DNA from: Methanohalophilus portucalensis
GTDB taxonomy: Archaea; Halobacteriota; Methanosarcinia; Methanosarcinales; Methanosarcinaceae
NCBI RefSeq assembly: GCF_002761295.1
Contig: NZ_CP017881.1
Coordinates: 186,001-250,000, forward strand
DNA length: 64,000 nucleotides
Direction: 5' to 3'
Position numbers and translations under genes: made by a program. This document shows, piece after piece, positions 27,219 through 36,445 of the stretch (position 1 is its first letter; every line of letters begins with the position of its first letter). The notes beneath the pieces are model-generated. The model saw only the letters and a program-made list of their open reading frames with translations, was not told the origin of the DNA and did no database searches.

Positions 27219-28142
27219 ATGATAATATTTTCCGGTGGAACCGGCACTCCCAAGTTCCTTGATGGCTTGATGCGGACAATGGACGAAGAAGAAATTACAG
27301 TTGTTGTGAACACCGCCGAAGATTTGTGGGTATCGGGTAATCTTGTAACACCGGATATTGATACAGTCCTCTATCTTTTTGCCGGTATGATAGATAGGGA
27401 CAAATGGTGGGGTATTGCGGATGATACATTCCGCACTTTCAATGCTATGAAGGATTGTGGTTATGACGAAAAGATGATGCTTGGGGACCGGGATCGGGCC
27501 ACGCATATAATGAGATCTGAGATGATTCGCAACGGGGCTACCCTGACTGAAGCAATTGTAAACCTTTGTTCAAGCTTTGGTATCAAGGCAAACATCCTGC
27601 CGATGTCAGATGATCCGGTGTCCACAATGATTCGCACACCTCTGGGCTGGATGCATTATCAGGATTTCTGGATTAAGCACCAGGGCAAGCCCGATGTACT
27701 TGAAGTTAAAATGGCTGGAATTGGTGAAGCTTCTATATCCCCTGCTGTACTGGAAAAACTACGGGAAGACAATAATGTCCTGATTGGTCCCAGCAATCCG
27801 ATTACAAGCATAGGTCCCATCATATCCCTTGATGGAATGCCTGAATTCCTTAAAAGTAAAAATGTGGTTGCAATAAGTCCTATTATTGGGAATGAACCTG
27901 TTAGCGGTCCTGCAGGCAAACTTATGAATGCATGTGGTTACGGTATTTCTTCAAATGAAGTTGCAAGGTGCTACCATGATTTTCTGGATATGTTTGTAAC
28001 AGATATCCGTGATCCACAGGTTTGTAATTCTTTTGAAAATATGGCTTGCAATATAGTAAAGACTGATACGATGATGTCTTCTGTAGATATAAGTATACAA
28101 TTAGCAGGTTATGTAAGGAATCTGTTTGAGTCCCTGCAATAA
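27219..28142 (+). CDS. cofD: 2-phospho-L-lactate transferase (F420 synthesis)
   Basis: A 307-residue enzyme that transfers the lactyl phosphate moiety to 7,8-didemethyl-8-hydroxy-5-deazariboflavin (Fo), making F420-0. Typical motifs: FSGGTGTPKFLDGL (residues ~4-17), VVNTAEDLWVSG (~29-40) and GPSNPITSIGPI (~189-200). Start ATG at 27219 has a GAGGTAAT site. The cofE/cofC genes are not beside it. F420 is the main hydride carrier of methanogens. Confidence 0.95.
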   Translation: MIIFSGGTGTPKFLDGLMRTMDEEEITVVVNTAEDLWVSGNLVTPDIDTVLYLFAGMIDRDKWWGIADDTFRTFNAMKDCGYDEKMMLGDRDRATHIMRSEMIRNGATLTEAIVNLCSSFGIKANILPMSDDPVSTMIRTPLGWMHYQDFWIKHQGKPDVLEVKMAGIGEASISPAVLEKLREDNNVLIGPSNPITSIGPIISLDGMPEFLKSKNVVAISPIIGNEPVSGPAGKLMNACGYGISSNEVARCYHDFLDMFVTDIRDPQVCNSFENMACNIVKTDTMMSSVDISIQLAGYVRNLFESLQ

Positions 28143-28187
28143 TTGTACTTGAAAATTTTAAACATACTTAAAATTCAGAAGCAAAGA

Positions 28188-28345
28188 GTATATATGTTAA
28201 CATCCCCTATCATTTACTATCTCAAAAATGCTTGCTTACCATAATGGGGGTGGTATGAGCGGGCTGGGGAGTGGGGGTACTAAAAAAGGGATTAAAACCC
28301 GCTCATCTATACACCCTAATGTAGGTCTCGTATATACACTTTTCC
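28188..28345 (+). ncRNA. Possible small RNA with G-rich segment
   Basis: Between the convergent cofD and ABC permease genes lies a non-coding stretch of about 218 bases. It contains a TATA-like box (TATATATG, ~28189-28196), a 9-base perfect inverted repeat (ATGAGCGGG 28255-28263 with its complement at 28298-28306), and four G-tracts of three to five bases (28246-28277) that could form a G-quadruplex. A T-rich end follows at about 28337-28350. It may be a small RNA or a terminator region. An open frame here (28228-28431) overlaps the permease gene and looks spurious. Confidence 0.35.
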
Positions 28346-28360
28346 CTTTGTTTCTATGGA

Positions 28361-29524
28361 TTAATGTGTTGCTATCGCTTCTACAGGGTCCATTTTTGCG
28401 GCTCTGCTTGCAGGATATACTCCTGCAATGAGGTTGAGTACGAATACAGCAAGGATGGTTAGTAAAACATCATTATATCGTATTATCACGGGTATGGAGT
28501 CTACCTGATAAAGTTCAGAGGGCAGATCATAGTTGCCTATTGATAATGCTATTACAATGCCGGCAATAGTTCCTGTGACAGCCCCTAGAAAACCCAGGAT
28601 CCCACTTTCAAGGATGAATATGTTCCTTATGCCCGATTTGCCCGCTCCCATTGCAATGAGAATGCCTATATCCTTTGTTTTTTCCACTACTACCATATTC
28701 AGGGCACTTATGACTCCAAATGATGCTATCAGGAGGATAAAGCCCAGCATGATATTATTGGAAATGGTTTCAATTGCAATGGTCTGTAGGATTTCAGGAT
28801 TTGTTTCTGTCCATTCTTCTGCAGAATAACCCTTATCTTCAATTTGCTGTGCAATCTCCCTGTCTCGATTGAAGTCATAAAGTTTTATGCTGATACTATT
28901 GACAACATCAGAGGTTCCGTAGAATGACTGGGCTGTCTGAAGAGAGGTGTAGGTCAGTGTGGAATCCAGGGGAGTGTTTGTATCATATATGCCTATGATA
29001 CGATAAAGGTTAGTTTCAGATTCAGGGAAGGATATTTCTATTCTGTCATCAAGGGAGACTTCAAGGTCATCTGCCAGGTCGTCCCCTATTACAATTGTAT
29101 TTCCTGAAGTAGCCAGAGCGAAAAAACTTCCTCTTATTATGTCCGAATTTGTGGATAATACTGCATCTTCATCACGGGGATTTATTCCTTTAAATAAGGC
29201 ATTTTTGACATTATCTTCATTGCGTAATACAGCTTCACCTGCAAGGGATGGGGATACTGCTTTGATACCATTAATCTCATACAATTCACTCTGGAGATTT
29301 TTGTATAGGTGGATATATTCACTGTCTTCTTCCGGTGTAACGGTTACATGGGCCATATCATTGACAGTTGATTCATACAACTTATCGGTAAAACCTGCCA
29401 TGAATGCATTGGACACAACAAGAATCATGACCGCAATTCCTATAGCTCCTACGGAAAGTATGGTCTGTCTTTTCCTGTATACAATGTGCCTTAATGCAAC
29501 AAAAAGTTCAAATTTCAATGGCAT
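28361..29524 (-). CDS. ABC transporter permease, MacB/LolC type
   Basis: A 387-residue permease with one N-terminal membrane helix, a large extracytoplasmic MacB-core domain (~45-250) and three C-terminal helices of the FtsX domain. The ending MDPVEAIATH matches the coupling region ARxAKMDPVEA. Such proteins transport by mechanotransmission, moving lipoproteins or peptides at the outer face. It is transcribed with the exported protein gene upstream (29532-30623), and points toward cofD. The ATPase is probably the one encoded on the plus strand at 30888. Confidence 0.87.
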   Translation of the reverse strand: MPLKFELFVALRHIVYRKRQTILSVGAIGIAVMILVVSNAFMAGFTDKLYESTVNDMAHVTVTPEEDSEYIHLYKNLQSELYEINGIKAVSPSLAGEAVLRNEDNVKNALFKGINPRDEDAVLSTNSDIIRGSFFALATSGNTIVIGDDLADDLEVSLDDRIEISFPESETNLYRIIGIYDTNTPLDSTLTYTSLQTAQSFYGTSDVVNSISIKLYDFNRDREIAQQIEDKGYSAEEWTETNPEILQTIAIETISNNIMLGFILLIASFGVISALNMVVVEKTKDIGILIAMGAGKSGIRNIFILESGILGFLGAVTGTIAGIVIALSIGNYDLPSELYQVDSIPVIIRYNDVLLTILAVFVLNLIAGVYPASRAAKMDPVEAIATH

Positions 29525-29531
29525 GGTTGGA

Positions 29532-30623
29532 TCAATATTTTGTTTTTGCCAGATATGCCAGAATAATCAGAACGATCGAAATAAGAGAACCAATTGCAGG
29601 TGTGGCATTACTTTGTTCTTCTTTTTCTTCATTTACTGTGGCAGGTACAATGTCTTTTTCCACATCAATTATGCTTTCTTTTGATATTATGACTTTTCCA
29701 TATTCCCCAATAGCCTCGATTAGCAGTGTATATTCTCCACTATCGAGTTTATTTTCCCATATTGCCTCTACAGTTTCATCATCTTCTGCAAGCAGAACCG
29801 GACTTTCCCGGACAATATTTTCTACTGGTTTTCCATTGCTGTCAAAAACAGTGAATCTTATTGAACCTCTGAAAGGTACCTGGGACATGCCTGATATTGT
29901 AGCACTTGCACCGATCTCATCCTTGTAAATATCGCTGATTTCCACATCTTCTTCTGCCACAAAAGAGCGGCTTTTGAGCAATGACATGCTGTAGGGGTCC
30001 TTTATACTGACTTTCAGTCTCCCCTGATATACATGTTTATTTTCAAGTACCACATTCCATTTTTTGTACAGGGCGAGAGGTTGTGTATGCACAGGAATGG
30101 CTTTTTCTACTATTGTGTCCACTACCCTGTTACCATCCACCAGCATATATTCAACATCTATCAGCGTGGATTTATATGGAGTTATTATGGCTTCGATTCC
30201 AATTGGTGTGGGTGTCAGACTGTCAACTGTTATGGCAGGAAGTATCTGGTGGCCATGTACAAACTTTTTTTCCTGCCGGGCAAATACTTCATTCTCATCT
30301 TTGACAATGACCTGTACCTTATAAGCCCCATCGTCCCGTATTGCGTTTTCCCAGTAGAATACTCTGGTAATTGCAGAGGCAGGTGTTAGCATTTTTATAT
30401 CAATTGATTGTGTATCAATGACTTCTCCCTCATGTAACATTGAGGCTTCTATTGTGAGATTATTATAGGTGCTTTCTGAAATAATCCTGACATCACAGCT
30501 CTGCACATCACTGTAGATTTCCTCAATATTAATGTCACTTTTTCCAGCCGCTGTCCCCGGGATAATTAATAGCAACAATATTGTGGTTACAAAAATATAA
30601 TACTTAGTTTTCCAAGCCATCAT
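29532..30623 (-). CDS. Exported protein with Ig-like repeats and C-terminal anchor
   Basis: About 363 residues. The start at 30623 (or the adjacent ATG 30620) is preferred because a signal peptide (YYIFVTTILLLLIIPGTAAG) then follows at once; a longer frame has no justification. The body (residues ~30-330) is beta-rich and repeats patterns such as AIWENKLDSGEYTLLIEAIG, typical of bacterial Ig-like modules. It ends in a single transmembrane helix (IGSLISIVLIILAYLA). Probably a surface-anchored partner of the ABC permease downstream. Function unknown. Confidence 0.7.
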   Translation of the reverse strand: MMAWKTKYYIFVTTILLLLIIPGTAAGKSDINIEEIYSDVQSCDVRIISESTYNNLTIEASMLHEGEVIDTQSIDIKMLTPASAITRVFYWENAIRDDGAYKVQVIVKDENEVFARQEKKFVHGHQILPAITVDSLTPTPIGIEAIITPYKSTLIDVEYMLVDGNRVVDTIVEKAIPVHTQPLALYKKWNVVLENKHVYQGRLKVSIKDPYSMSLLKSRSFVAEEDVEISDIYKDEIGASATISGMSQVPFRGSIRFTVFDSNGKPVENIVRESPVLLAEDDETVEAIWENKLDSGEYTLLIEAIGEYGKVIISKESIIDVEKDIVPATVNEEKEEQSNATPAIGSLISIVLIILAYLAKTKY

Positions 30624-30887
30624 ATTTTGATTTGTCTTAATGGTATTTAAATATCCTTTAAGAAAGATTTGTAGAAAAATGTTTATATCCATTGGATCAC
30701 AGTTTTATTAAAAGAAAAAAGTGCAAGAAAGAAATGTGGGGAAAATCTTCATTTTCTTTATGCTAACAGGGGGCAAAATGAGGATAATATTGAATCTTAA
30801 TGTTTTTCCCATTTCTATCTTCGATATAATTCCCATAAATCATTCCATATGTATTATAAGTATTTTTCAATCGGAGGGCTGTGACTT

Positions 30888-31628
30888 TTGAATAACAGGA
30901 TGGTGGAGCTGGAAAAAAATCCCCCGCAGGATGATATAGTCGTGCGAGCTGAAAAAGTTTGCCGGGATTATGAAGTAGGGGATATGACAATCAAGGTACT
31001 CAGGAATGTGGACCTGCTTGTCAGAAAGGGGGAATTTGTAGCTATCATGGGGCCATCTGGATCGGGTAAAAGTACCCTGATGAATATGATCGGATGTCTT
31101 GACAGGCCCACCTGTGGTGCAGTTTATATCATGGGAAAGAATGTGAACCGCATCTCCGATAGTGAACTTGCAAAATTAAGAGGAATGGAGATTGGTTTTG
31201 TGTTCCAGAGTTTCAATCTGGTTTCACGATTAAGTGCCCTGGAAAATGTGGAACTGCCTACCTATGCCAACCGGCGGCCCGGGGTTGATGTAAGGGCTAA
31301 GGCAAAGGAACTATTGGATCTGGTAGGTCTTTCAGAGCGTATGGATTACAAACCCACCGAGTTGTCTGGGGGCCAGTCCCAGAGGGTGGCAATAGCCCGG
31401 GCGCTTGTGAATGATCCTTCCATAATACTTGCCGATGAACCCACCGGCAACCTGGATTCAAAAACAGGGGAAGAGATAATGAATATTTTTACAGATCTTC
31501 ATCGAAGGGGCCGTACGGTCATTATGATCACTCATGACTTACAACTTGCAGATAAATACGCGGACCGGGTAGCTTACTTGAAAGACGGTGTAATTGATGA
31601 CAGGGCTACTATGCCCAATGCTGCTTAA
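30888..31628 (+). CDS. ABC transporter ATPase, LolD/MacB type
   Basis: A 246-residue ATPase. Walker A is GPSGSGKSTL (residues ~55-64), the signature is LSGGQSQRVAIARAL (~160-174), Walker B is ILADEPTGNLDS, and H-loop ITHD. These are typical of the MacB/LolD subfamily that works with FtsX-type permeases. The start is TTG at 30888, about 10 bases after GGAGGG; an in-frame ATG at 30900 is an alternative. First gene of a plus-strand operon with the next three genes, and probably also serves the minus-strand permease at 28361. Confidence 0.9.
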   Translation: MNNRMVELEKNPPQDDIVVRAEKVCRDYEVGDMTIKVLRNVDLLVRKGEFVAIMGPSGSGKSTLMNMIGCLDRPTCGAVYIMGKNVNRISDSELAKLRGMEIGFVFQSFNLVSRLSALENVELPTYANRRPGVDVRAKAKELLDLVGLSERMDYKPTELSGGQSQRVAIARALVNDPSIILADEPTGNLDSKTGEEIMNIFTDLHRRGRTVIMITHDLQLADKYADRVAYLKDGVIDDRATMPNAA

Positions 31629-31641
31629 TAGAGGTATAACC

Positions 31642-32886
31642 ATGAAAAAATCCGGATTTTTGATACTTTTTGTATTTTCTTTGTTGCTGATGTTTTCTTC
31701 AATAGCTGTGGTTCCTGCTACTGCTGCGGAAGATTCATCAAGTTCGACCCTGAGGGTAGATGTACTCAAATATGAACCTTATCCAGCTGATATAGGTGAT
31801 TATGTATCGGTGTGGGTAAAAGTTGAAAACTACGCCTCGGGAGAAGCTGAGGATGTTTCAATCAAAATAGAACCGGAATATCCTCTTTCCCTGGATTCTG
31901 AAACCAATGCAATCCAGAATTTTGGCAGAATCCCTCCCGACCGCACGGCAATCCATGAATACAGGTTGTATGTTGACGATAATGCCAAAACCGGCACTGG
32001 TAGTTTTGATGTGCTTTACCGGGCAGATAGTGACCTTTCATGGGTAAAGGAATCTTTCGATATAAAAGTAGGTTCCAATACTTTTGACAGTAAAGGCACC
32101 GTAAAACTTGCTAATGTCATCTCAGATCCCCAGGTTTTCATGGCCGGTGATGAGGGTTCCATAAGTTTTACATTGGAGAATAATGCCCAGTCCAACACCA
32201 TAGTAATTGATGGTGAAACCTATGATACTTATGCAAGGGTCCAGTCCGCTACCCTTGAGGGAACTGACCTGATAGAGGTAACAAGTCAACCATACGAAGG
32301 TAAAGGTGTACTCGGTCCAGGGGATACAGTACAGGTAACATACAATGTAGAAGTGGATGAAAATATAGAAGACGGGACTTATTACCTTGACCTTTTGACA
32401 ATAGGTAACTCACATTCCTTCAACAATAATTGGCGTGTACCGTTAGTGGTGGATTCCTATTCACTGGAAGTGATACCTTCCAAGCCACTTGTTATAGAAA
32501 ATGGGCAGGGAACACTTGAATTTGATGTAGCCAATGTGCATCCGAATGCTCTTTCATCAGTAGCCGTAAGCCTTGAGGCAGAAGGGGTTAGTTTCTCTCC
32601 CTCTAACTATTTCGTGGGTTCAATGGACCCCGATGAACTATTCACTATAGAAATAGATGCCAAATCTGACCAGAAGGAATTTACAGGCACCAAAAATGTT
32701 ACAATTATTGCCAGTTTCCGTAATGGTCTCAACGAACATGAGTTTGTTGCAGGTGAGCGGTCCCTGAACTTTGAGAAAGTACAGGAAGATAATAATACGG
32801 CCATAACGGTGGCTGTTGTGTTGGGGCTTATCCTGCTGGTAGTTGCTGCCTATATGTATCGCAGGAAATGGAATCCTAAGGAATGA
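31642..32886 (+). CDS. Exported COG1361-type (CARDB) protein
   Basis: About 414 residues. A signal peptide (MKKSGFLILFVFSLLLMF...) ends near the ATAA cleavage-like site at ~28-31. The extracellular part has two to three CARDB/Ig-like domains (for example the region VSVWVKVENYASGEAEDVSI), and the C-terminus has one transmembrane helix followed by a basic tail (YRRKWNPKE). Start ATG at 31642 has a GAGGT site. Such COG1361 proteins commonly accompany MacB-type permeases in methanogens and may act as the periplasmic-side adaptor in place of MacA. Confidence 0.78.
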   Translation: MKKSGFLILFVFSLLLMFSSIAVVPATAAEDSSSSTLRVDVLKYEPYPADIGDYVSVWVKVENYASGEAEDVSIKIEPEYPLSLDSETNAIQNFGRIPPDRTAIHEYRLYVDDNAKTGTGSFDVLYRADSDLSWVKESFDIKVGSNTFDSKGTVKLANVISDPQVFMAGDEGSISFTLENNAQSNTIVIDGETYDTYARVQSATLEGTDLIEVTSQPYEGKGVLGPGDTVQVTYNVEVDENIEDGTYYLDLLTIGNSHSFNNNWRVPLVVDSYSLEVIPSKPLVIENGQGTLEFDVANVHPNALSSVAVSLEAEGVSFSPSNYFVGSMDPDELFTIEIDAKSDQKEFTGTKNVTIIASFRNGLNEHEFVAGERSLNFEKVQEDNNTAITVAVVLGLILLVVAAYMYRRKWNPKE

Positions 32887-32900
32887 TCGGGTAATCTTGT

Positions 32901-34115
32901 ATGGTCAGGCTTTCAGAGGCGATAAAGTTAGCTTTTGCCAGCATAGGCAGTGCGAAATTGCGCTCTGCCCTGACTACCTTGGGTATTATCATAGGGGTGG
33001 CCGCTGTAATTGCCAACATATCCCTGGGGGCCAGTTTCGGGCAGTACTTCGAGGAAGAAATAGGAGCATCTGGTACTAATTTTATCGTTATATTCACCGA
33101 GAAAAACAATGTATTCGGAGATTCCCAGTTCAACGTGGTTGAGAATACCAACGGTGTTGCTGCGGTATCTTCCATTAACCAGCAATCAGCGACCCTGAAG
33201 TACCAATCAGCGGAGCGTACCGCAACTGTCAGTGGGGTCCTTCCCGATTATCAGGAAGTGGGGAATATAAATATGGAACATGGCCAGTTTCTGACCAGTC
33301 AGGACGGGAATGTGGCTGTAATCGGTTCGGATGTGGCCTATGATAAGTTTGACCGGAATCTATCTGTTAAGAATTTCATAAAAATAAGTATAAGAAATGT
33401 GGATGGAGGGATAAGTACACGGACTTTTCGTGTAAAGGGCATCATACAGGACCCGGATGCCTCCTTCGTATCCCCTGAAGTGGACCCTTCAGGACGTGTT
33501 TTTATTCCTCTTGCTGTCATGCAACAGATGCAGCACAGGGACGATATAGGGGGATTTTTCATTAAAGCGGACTCTCTCGAAATCCTGGATAGGGTTACCG
33601 ATGATGTGGATGAAAACCTTGCCCGTTCGGTTGGAGTACCCAGCAGGGATATTGATAACGAGGATGCCAAACCCTATGAAATCTTCAACCAGCAGGATAT
33701 CCTGGACCAGATAAACCAGCTATCAAGTGCCCTGACATCCATACTTGTTGCTGTTGCCCTTATATCCCTTATAGTGGGCTCGATAGGTATTATGAATATT
33801 ATGCTTGTGACGGTTACCGAAAGAACAAAAGAGATCGGGCTGATGAAGGCTCTGGGTTACAATTATTTTGATATATTGACCCTTTTTATAGTGGAATCTG
33901 TTATTATCAGTCTTTTTGGGGGTATCCTTGGAGTATTGCTGGGTCTGGCGGCTTCAATGGCCGTGAACAGTTACCTTGATATTGCTAATATTTTCCCGAT
34001 AAGTCTCATACTGCTGGGCTTTGGCATCTCATTTGCTGTTGGTCTGATCTCGGGTGTTTATCCAGCCAACAAAGCCGCAAAAATGGATCCTGTGGAGGCA
34101 TTGCACTATGAGTGA
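32901..34115 (+). CDS. ABC transporter permease, MacB type (copy 1)
   Basis: A 404-residue MacB-type permease: N-terminal helix (LTTLGIIIGVAAVIANISLG, residues ~24-43), extracytoplasmic MacB core domain (~50-275), and three C-terminal helices. The conserved motif VTERTKEIGLMKALGY (~304-319) and the ending KMDPVEALHYE mark the FtsX domain. It is a tandem paralogue of the next gene (same length, near-identical motifs), so the pair probably forms a heterodimer with the ATPase at 30888. Confidence 0.9.
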   Translation: MVRLSEAIKLAFASIGSAKLRSALTTLGIIIGVAAVIANISLGASFGQYFEEEIGASGTNFIVIFTEKNNVFGDSQFNVVENTNGVAAVSSINQQSATLKYQSAERTATVSGVLPDYQEVGNINMEHGQFLTSQDGNVAVIGSDVAYDKFDRNLSVKNFIKISIRNVDGGISTRTFRVKGIIQDPDASFVSPEVDPSGRVFIPLAVMQQMQHRDDIGGFFIKADSLEILDRVTDDVDENLARSVGVPSRDIDNEDAKPYEIFNQQDILDQINQLSSALTSILVAVALISLIVGSIGIMNIMLVTVTERTKEIGLMKALGYNYFDILTLFIVESVIISLFGGILGVLLGLAASMAVNSYLDIANIFPISLILLGFGISFAVGLISGVYPANKAAKMDPVEALHYE

Positions 34116-34127
34116 GGTGGACAGAAA

Positions 34128-35342
34128 ATGTTGAATTTCAAGGAAGCCTTCCGGCTTTCCCTGGGAAGTATCAGCGGTTCCAAGATGCGTTCCACACTCA
34201 CGACCCTTGGAATCATTATAGGTGTTGCTGCTGTTATTGCCAATGTGTCCCTGGGTGCCAGCTTCAACCAGTTCTTTGTGGAAGAGCTGGGTACCCAGGG
34301 GTCGAATTTTATTATAGTTTACAGTCAGGATATTGATCTTTTCTTTGAAAACCAGCTGGAAACTGTGAGTAGTGTACCGGGAATAGAGGGTGTATCCGGT
34401 ATCCGGCAGCAGCTTGCCAGTGTAACCTATATCTCTACAGTGCGCCAGATTGATATACAGGGCTGTTCGGCGGATTATGAACAAATAGGGAATATACAGC
34501 TGGAGGAAGGCACTTTTTTCAGTGACAAAGAAAAATATGTTGCAGTGCTGGGTTCGGATGTGGCTTATGAGAAATTCGACCAGCAAGTATCCAATCATAA
34601 TTCCATTGATATTGAGTTTGTACGCAGGGACGGAACAAAAGTTTCCCGCTCTTTCAAGGTTATCGGGATCATTGACAGTCCCAAGACAACTTTCATCCAG
34701 AGCGGGGCAGAATCAGATGTGCGCATATTTATCCCGATAGATATAATGAATGATATGCTGGGAGTTGAAGACTACGGCGGGATATCTGCAACCGTTGACG
34801 AATCCCGTTCAGTGCGGGAGGTTTCGGATGAGGTGGACCGCAGGCTTGCCAAAAGTCTCGGGGTTTCGGAGAGAGAACTGGATAATGAGGATGTGAAACC
34901 CTATTCAATCTTCAACCAGGCGGATATCCTGGATAACCTGAATCAGCTTTCCAGTGCCCTGACAACCCTCTTGACCTCTGTAGCACTAATTGCCCTGCTT
35001 GTGGGCTCGATAGGTATCATGAATATTATGCTTGTAAGCGTGACTGAAAGGACAAAGGAAGTGGGTTTGCTCAAGTCCCTGGGCTTTACCCGTGTGAATA
35101 TCCTGACCCTGTTCCTTATAGAATCGGTGGTTCTGAGTGCTATTGGTGGCGTGCTGGGTACAGTTTTAGGAGTTGCTGCTTCCTATGGTGTAAGTTACTT
35201 TTTGGATTTACCTTATATTTTCCCATTCTATCTCATAGTTGTGGGGTTCCTGATTGCCCTGGTCATAGGATTGGTTGCAGGTCTCTATCCTGCCAACAAA
35301 GCCTCGAAACTCGATCCTGTGGAAGCCCTGCGGACCCAGTGA
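34128..35342 (+). CDS. ABC transporter permease, MacB type (copy 2)
   Basis: A 404-residue paralogue of the preceding permease with the same layout: LTTLGIIIGVAAVIANVSLG near residue 24, extracytoplasmic core, VTERTKEVGLLKSLGF near 304, and the terminal KLDPVEALRTQ. The two share the 4-helix plan but differ through the core domain, which suggests different binding roles. Start ATG at 34128 follows the previous stop by 12 bases. Last gene of the four-gene operon, followed by a strong hairpin. Confidence 0.9.
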   Translation: MLNFKEAFRLSLGSISGSKMRSTLTTLGIIIGVAAVIANVSLGASFNQFFVEELGTQGSNFIIVYSQDIDLFFENQLETVSSVPGIEGVSGIRQQLASVTYISTVRQIDIQGCSADYEQIGNIQLEEGTFFSDKEKYVAVLGSDVAYEKFDQQVSNHNSIDIEFVRRDGTKVSRSFKVIGIIDSPKTTFIQSGAESDVRIFIPIDIMNDMLGVEDYGGISATVDESRSVREVSDEVDRRLAKSLGVSERELDNEDVKPYSIFNQADILDNLNQLSSALTTLLTSVALIALLVGSIGIMNIMLVSVTERTKEVGLLKSLGFTRVNILTLFLIESVVLSAIGGVLGTVLGVAASYGVSYFLDLPYIFPFYLIVVGFLIALVIGLVAGLYPANKASKLDPVEALRTQ

Positions 35343-35365
35343 TAAAGGTTCGAATGGGTCCGCAG
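35328..35365 (+). terminator. Strong hairpin at the end of the ABC operon
   Basis: A perfect 11-base inverted repeat: CTGCGGACCCA (35328-35338, inside the last codons of the permease) and its complement (35355-35365), loop of 16 bases. An A/T-rich stretch follows. It probably ends or stabilises the operon transcript. Confidence 0.6.
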
Positions 35366-35395
35366 CTTAAAAAATAAATATATAATGTAAGCGCC

Positions 35396-36244
35396 ATGTA
35401 TTCACATGGAGATGGTTACTTGAAGATTAATACTTATGCAGGAGCAGGCTTGCTTTTGATTGCCTTTATCGTTGTGGTGGCTGCAGTTGTCCTTTCCCTG
35501 GGGTGTGCGGATGATGGTGGTACAGGTGTGAATGAAAGTGTGGATGCCCACACGTTGAACAACGGTACGGAATTGTCCGGCCAGTGGGACGGTAGCACAG
35601 TGAATACTTCCACAGGGTATTATTTCTCAGTACGCCTGGAGGAAAATCCCTCCACAGGATACCAGTGGAACCTGACAACCACCGATGGCATCAAAATTGT
35701 AGAAGATGAGTTTGAGCCGCCGGAAAATGAGGATATCGTGGGTGCACCGGGTTTCCATGTATGGACCTTCAGGATCATGGATAACGAAACCCAGCAGATC
35801 GATGCCATCTACAAGCGTCCCTGGGAAAACGTCACGGGCGAGGAAGACACTTTCAGCCTGGCACTGGAAGTTGAAGGAGAACCGGTTGTCCCTGCAGACG
35901 GCGATGATGTTGAGTATATCTACGGCACAGCCAATGTGGATAACATAGAAATAATGGTCATGGAATCCTTCCCGGTCCAGGTCAGTGTCCAGGCCACCGG
36001 TAATCTTAAGGATGGATGCACCGTGATCGATGAGGCCAATATCACAACTGAAAGGACCGGCAACACATTCAATGTCCATATTCCGACCAAACGCCCTAAG
36101 GATGCTATGTGTACCCAGGCTCTAGAGGCCTTCGAAATCAACGTACCCCTTGATGTCTACGGTCTGGAGAAGGGTAATTACACTGTGGATGTGAATGGTG
36201 TGCAGGATTCGTTTGAATTGCAGAACGATAATGTGATTGAGTGA
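35396..36244 (+). CDS. Exported protein with chagasin-like (I42) inhibitor domain
   Basis: A 282-residue protein. An N-terminal hydrophobic helix (residues ~13-35) ends in LSLGC, resembling a loose lipobox, so it is exported and anchored. Residues ~60-165 match the chagasin/I42 cysteine-protease inhibitor fold: the loop NPSTGYQW (~85-92) and GAPGFHVWTF are the wedge loops that block papain-like proteases. The C-terminal ~100 residues form another beta domain with two Cys. Start may be ATG 35396 or the TTG at 35420, which has a better GGAG site. Base composition is GC-rich relative to the AT-rich island after it. Confidence 0.75.
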   Translation: MYSHGDGYLKINTYAGAGLLLIAFIVVVAAVVLSLGCADDGGTGVNESVDAHTLNNGTELSGQWDGSTVNTSTGYYFSVRLEENPSTGYQWNLTTTDGIKIVEDEFEPPENEDIVGAPGFHVWTFRIMDNETQQIDAIYKRPWENVTGEEDTFSLALEVEGEPVVPADGDDVEYIYGTANVDNIEIMVMESFPVQVSVQATGNLKDGCTVIDEANITTERTGNTFNVHIPTKRPKDAMCTQALEAFEINVPLDVYGLEKGNYTVDVNGVQDSFELQNDNVIE

Positions 36245-36259
36245 GGATGGATGGTCTGG

Positions 36260-36297
36260 ATGCCGGACTCCTGTTGTGGAGTTTGGCATTATTTTTT
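36260..36297 (+). terminator. Terminator hairpin after the chagasin-like gene
   Basis: ATGCCGGACTCC (36260-36271) pairs with GGAGTTTGGCAT (36278-36289) in a 12-base stem with two G-U pairs, loop 6 bases. A run of T follows (36289-36297). This is a clean intrinsic-type terminator. Confidence 0.7.
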
Positions 36298-36395
36298 AGT
36301 GGGTTTTTTGTGGATTCATTGTAGTTGTATACACATTAAATAAGTTCAATTAGTTTTCAAAAACGACACTCTTCTGATATGTTGTTAAATGGACA

Positions 36396-36434
36396 TAGTA
36401 CTAAATGGGAACTAATATATACCATTGGTACCAA
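36396..36434 (+). promoter_or_regulatory. Promoter and palindromes of the restriction-modification operon
   Basis: TAGTACTA (36396-36403) and TTGGTACCAA (36425-36434) are perfect palindromes. A TATA-like sequence (TAATATATACC, ~36413-36423) lies between them, 20-30 bases before the methyltransferase start at 36446, so the mRNA has a very short leader. The second palindrome is positioned to overlap the transcription start, ideal for repression. The RHH domain at the methyltransferase N-terminus is the candidate binder (inference). Confidence 0.5.
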
Positions 36435-36445
36435 AATAGTCCTAG

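Noticed and set aside
28228-28431. 67-codon frame on the plus strand after cofD
   Set aside because: It runs into the opposite-strand permease gene, and the G-rich repeats explain its odd composition. More likely non-coding.
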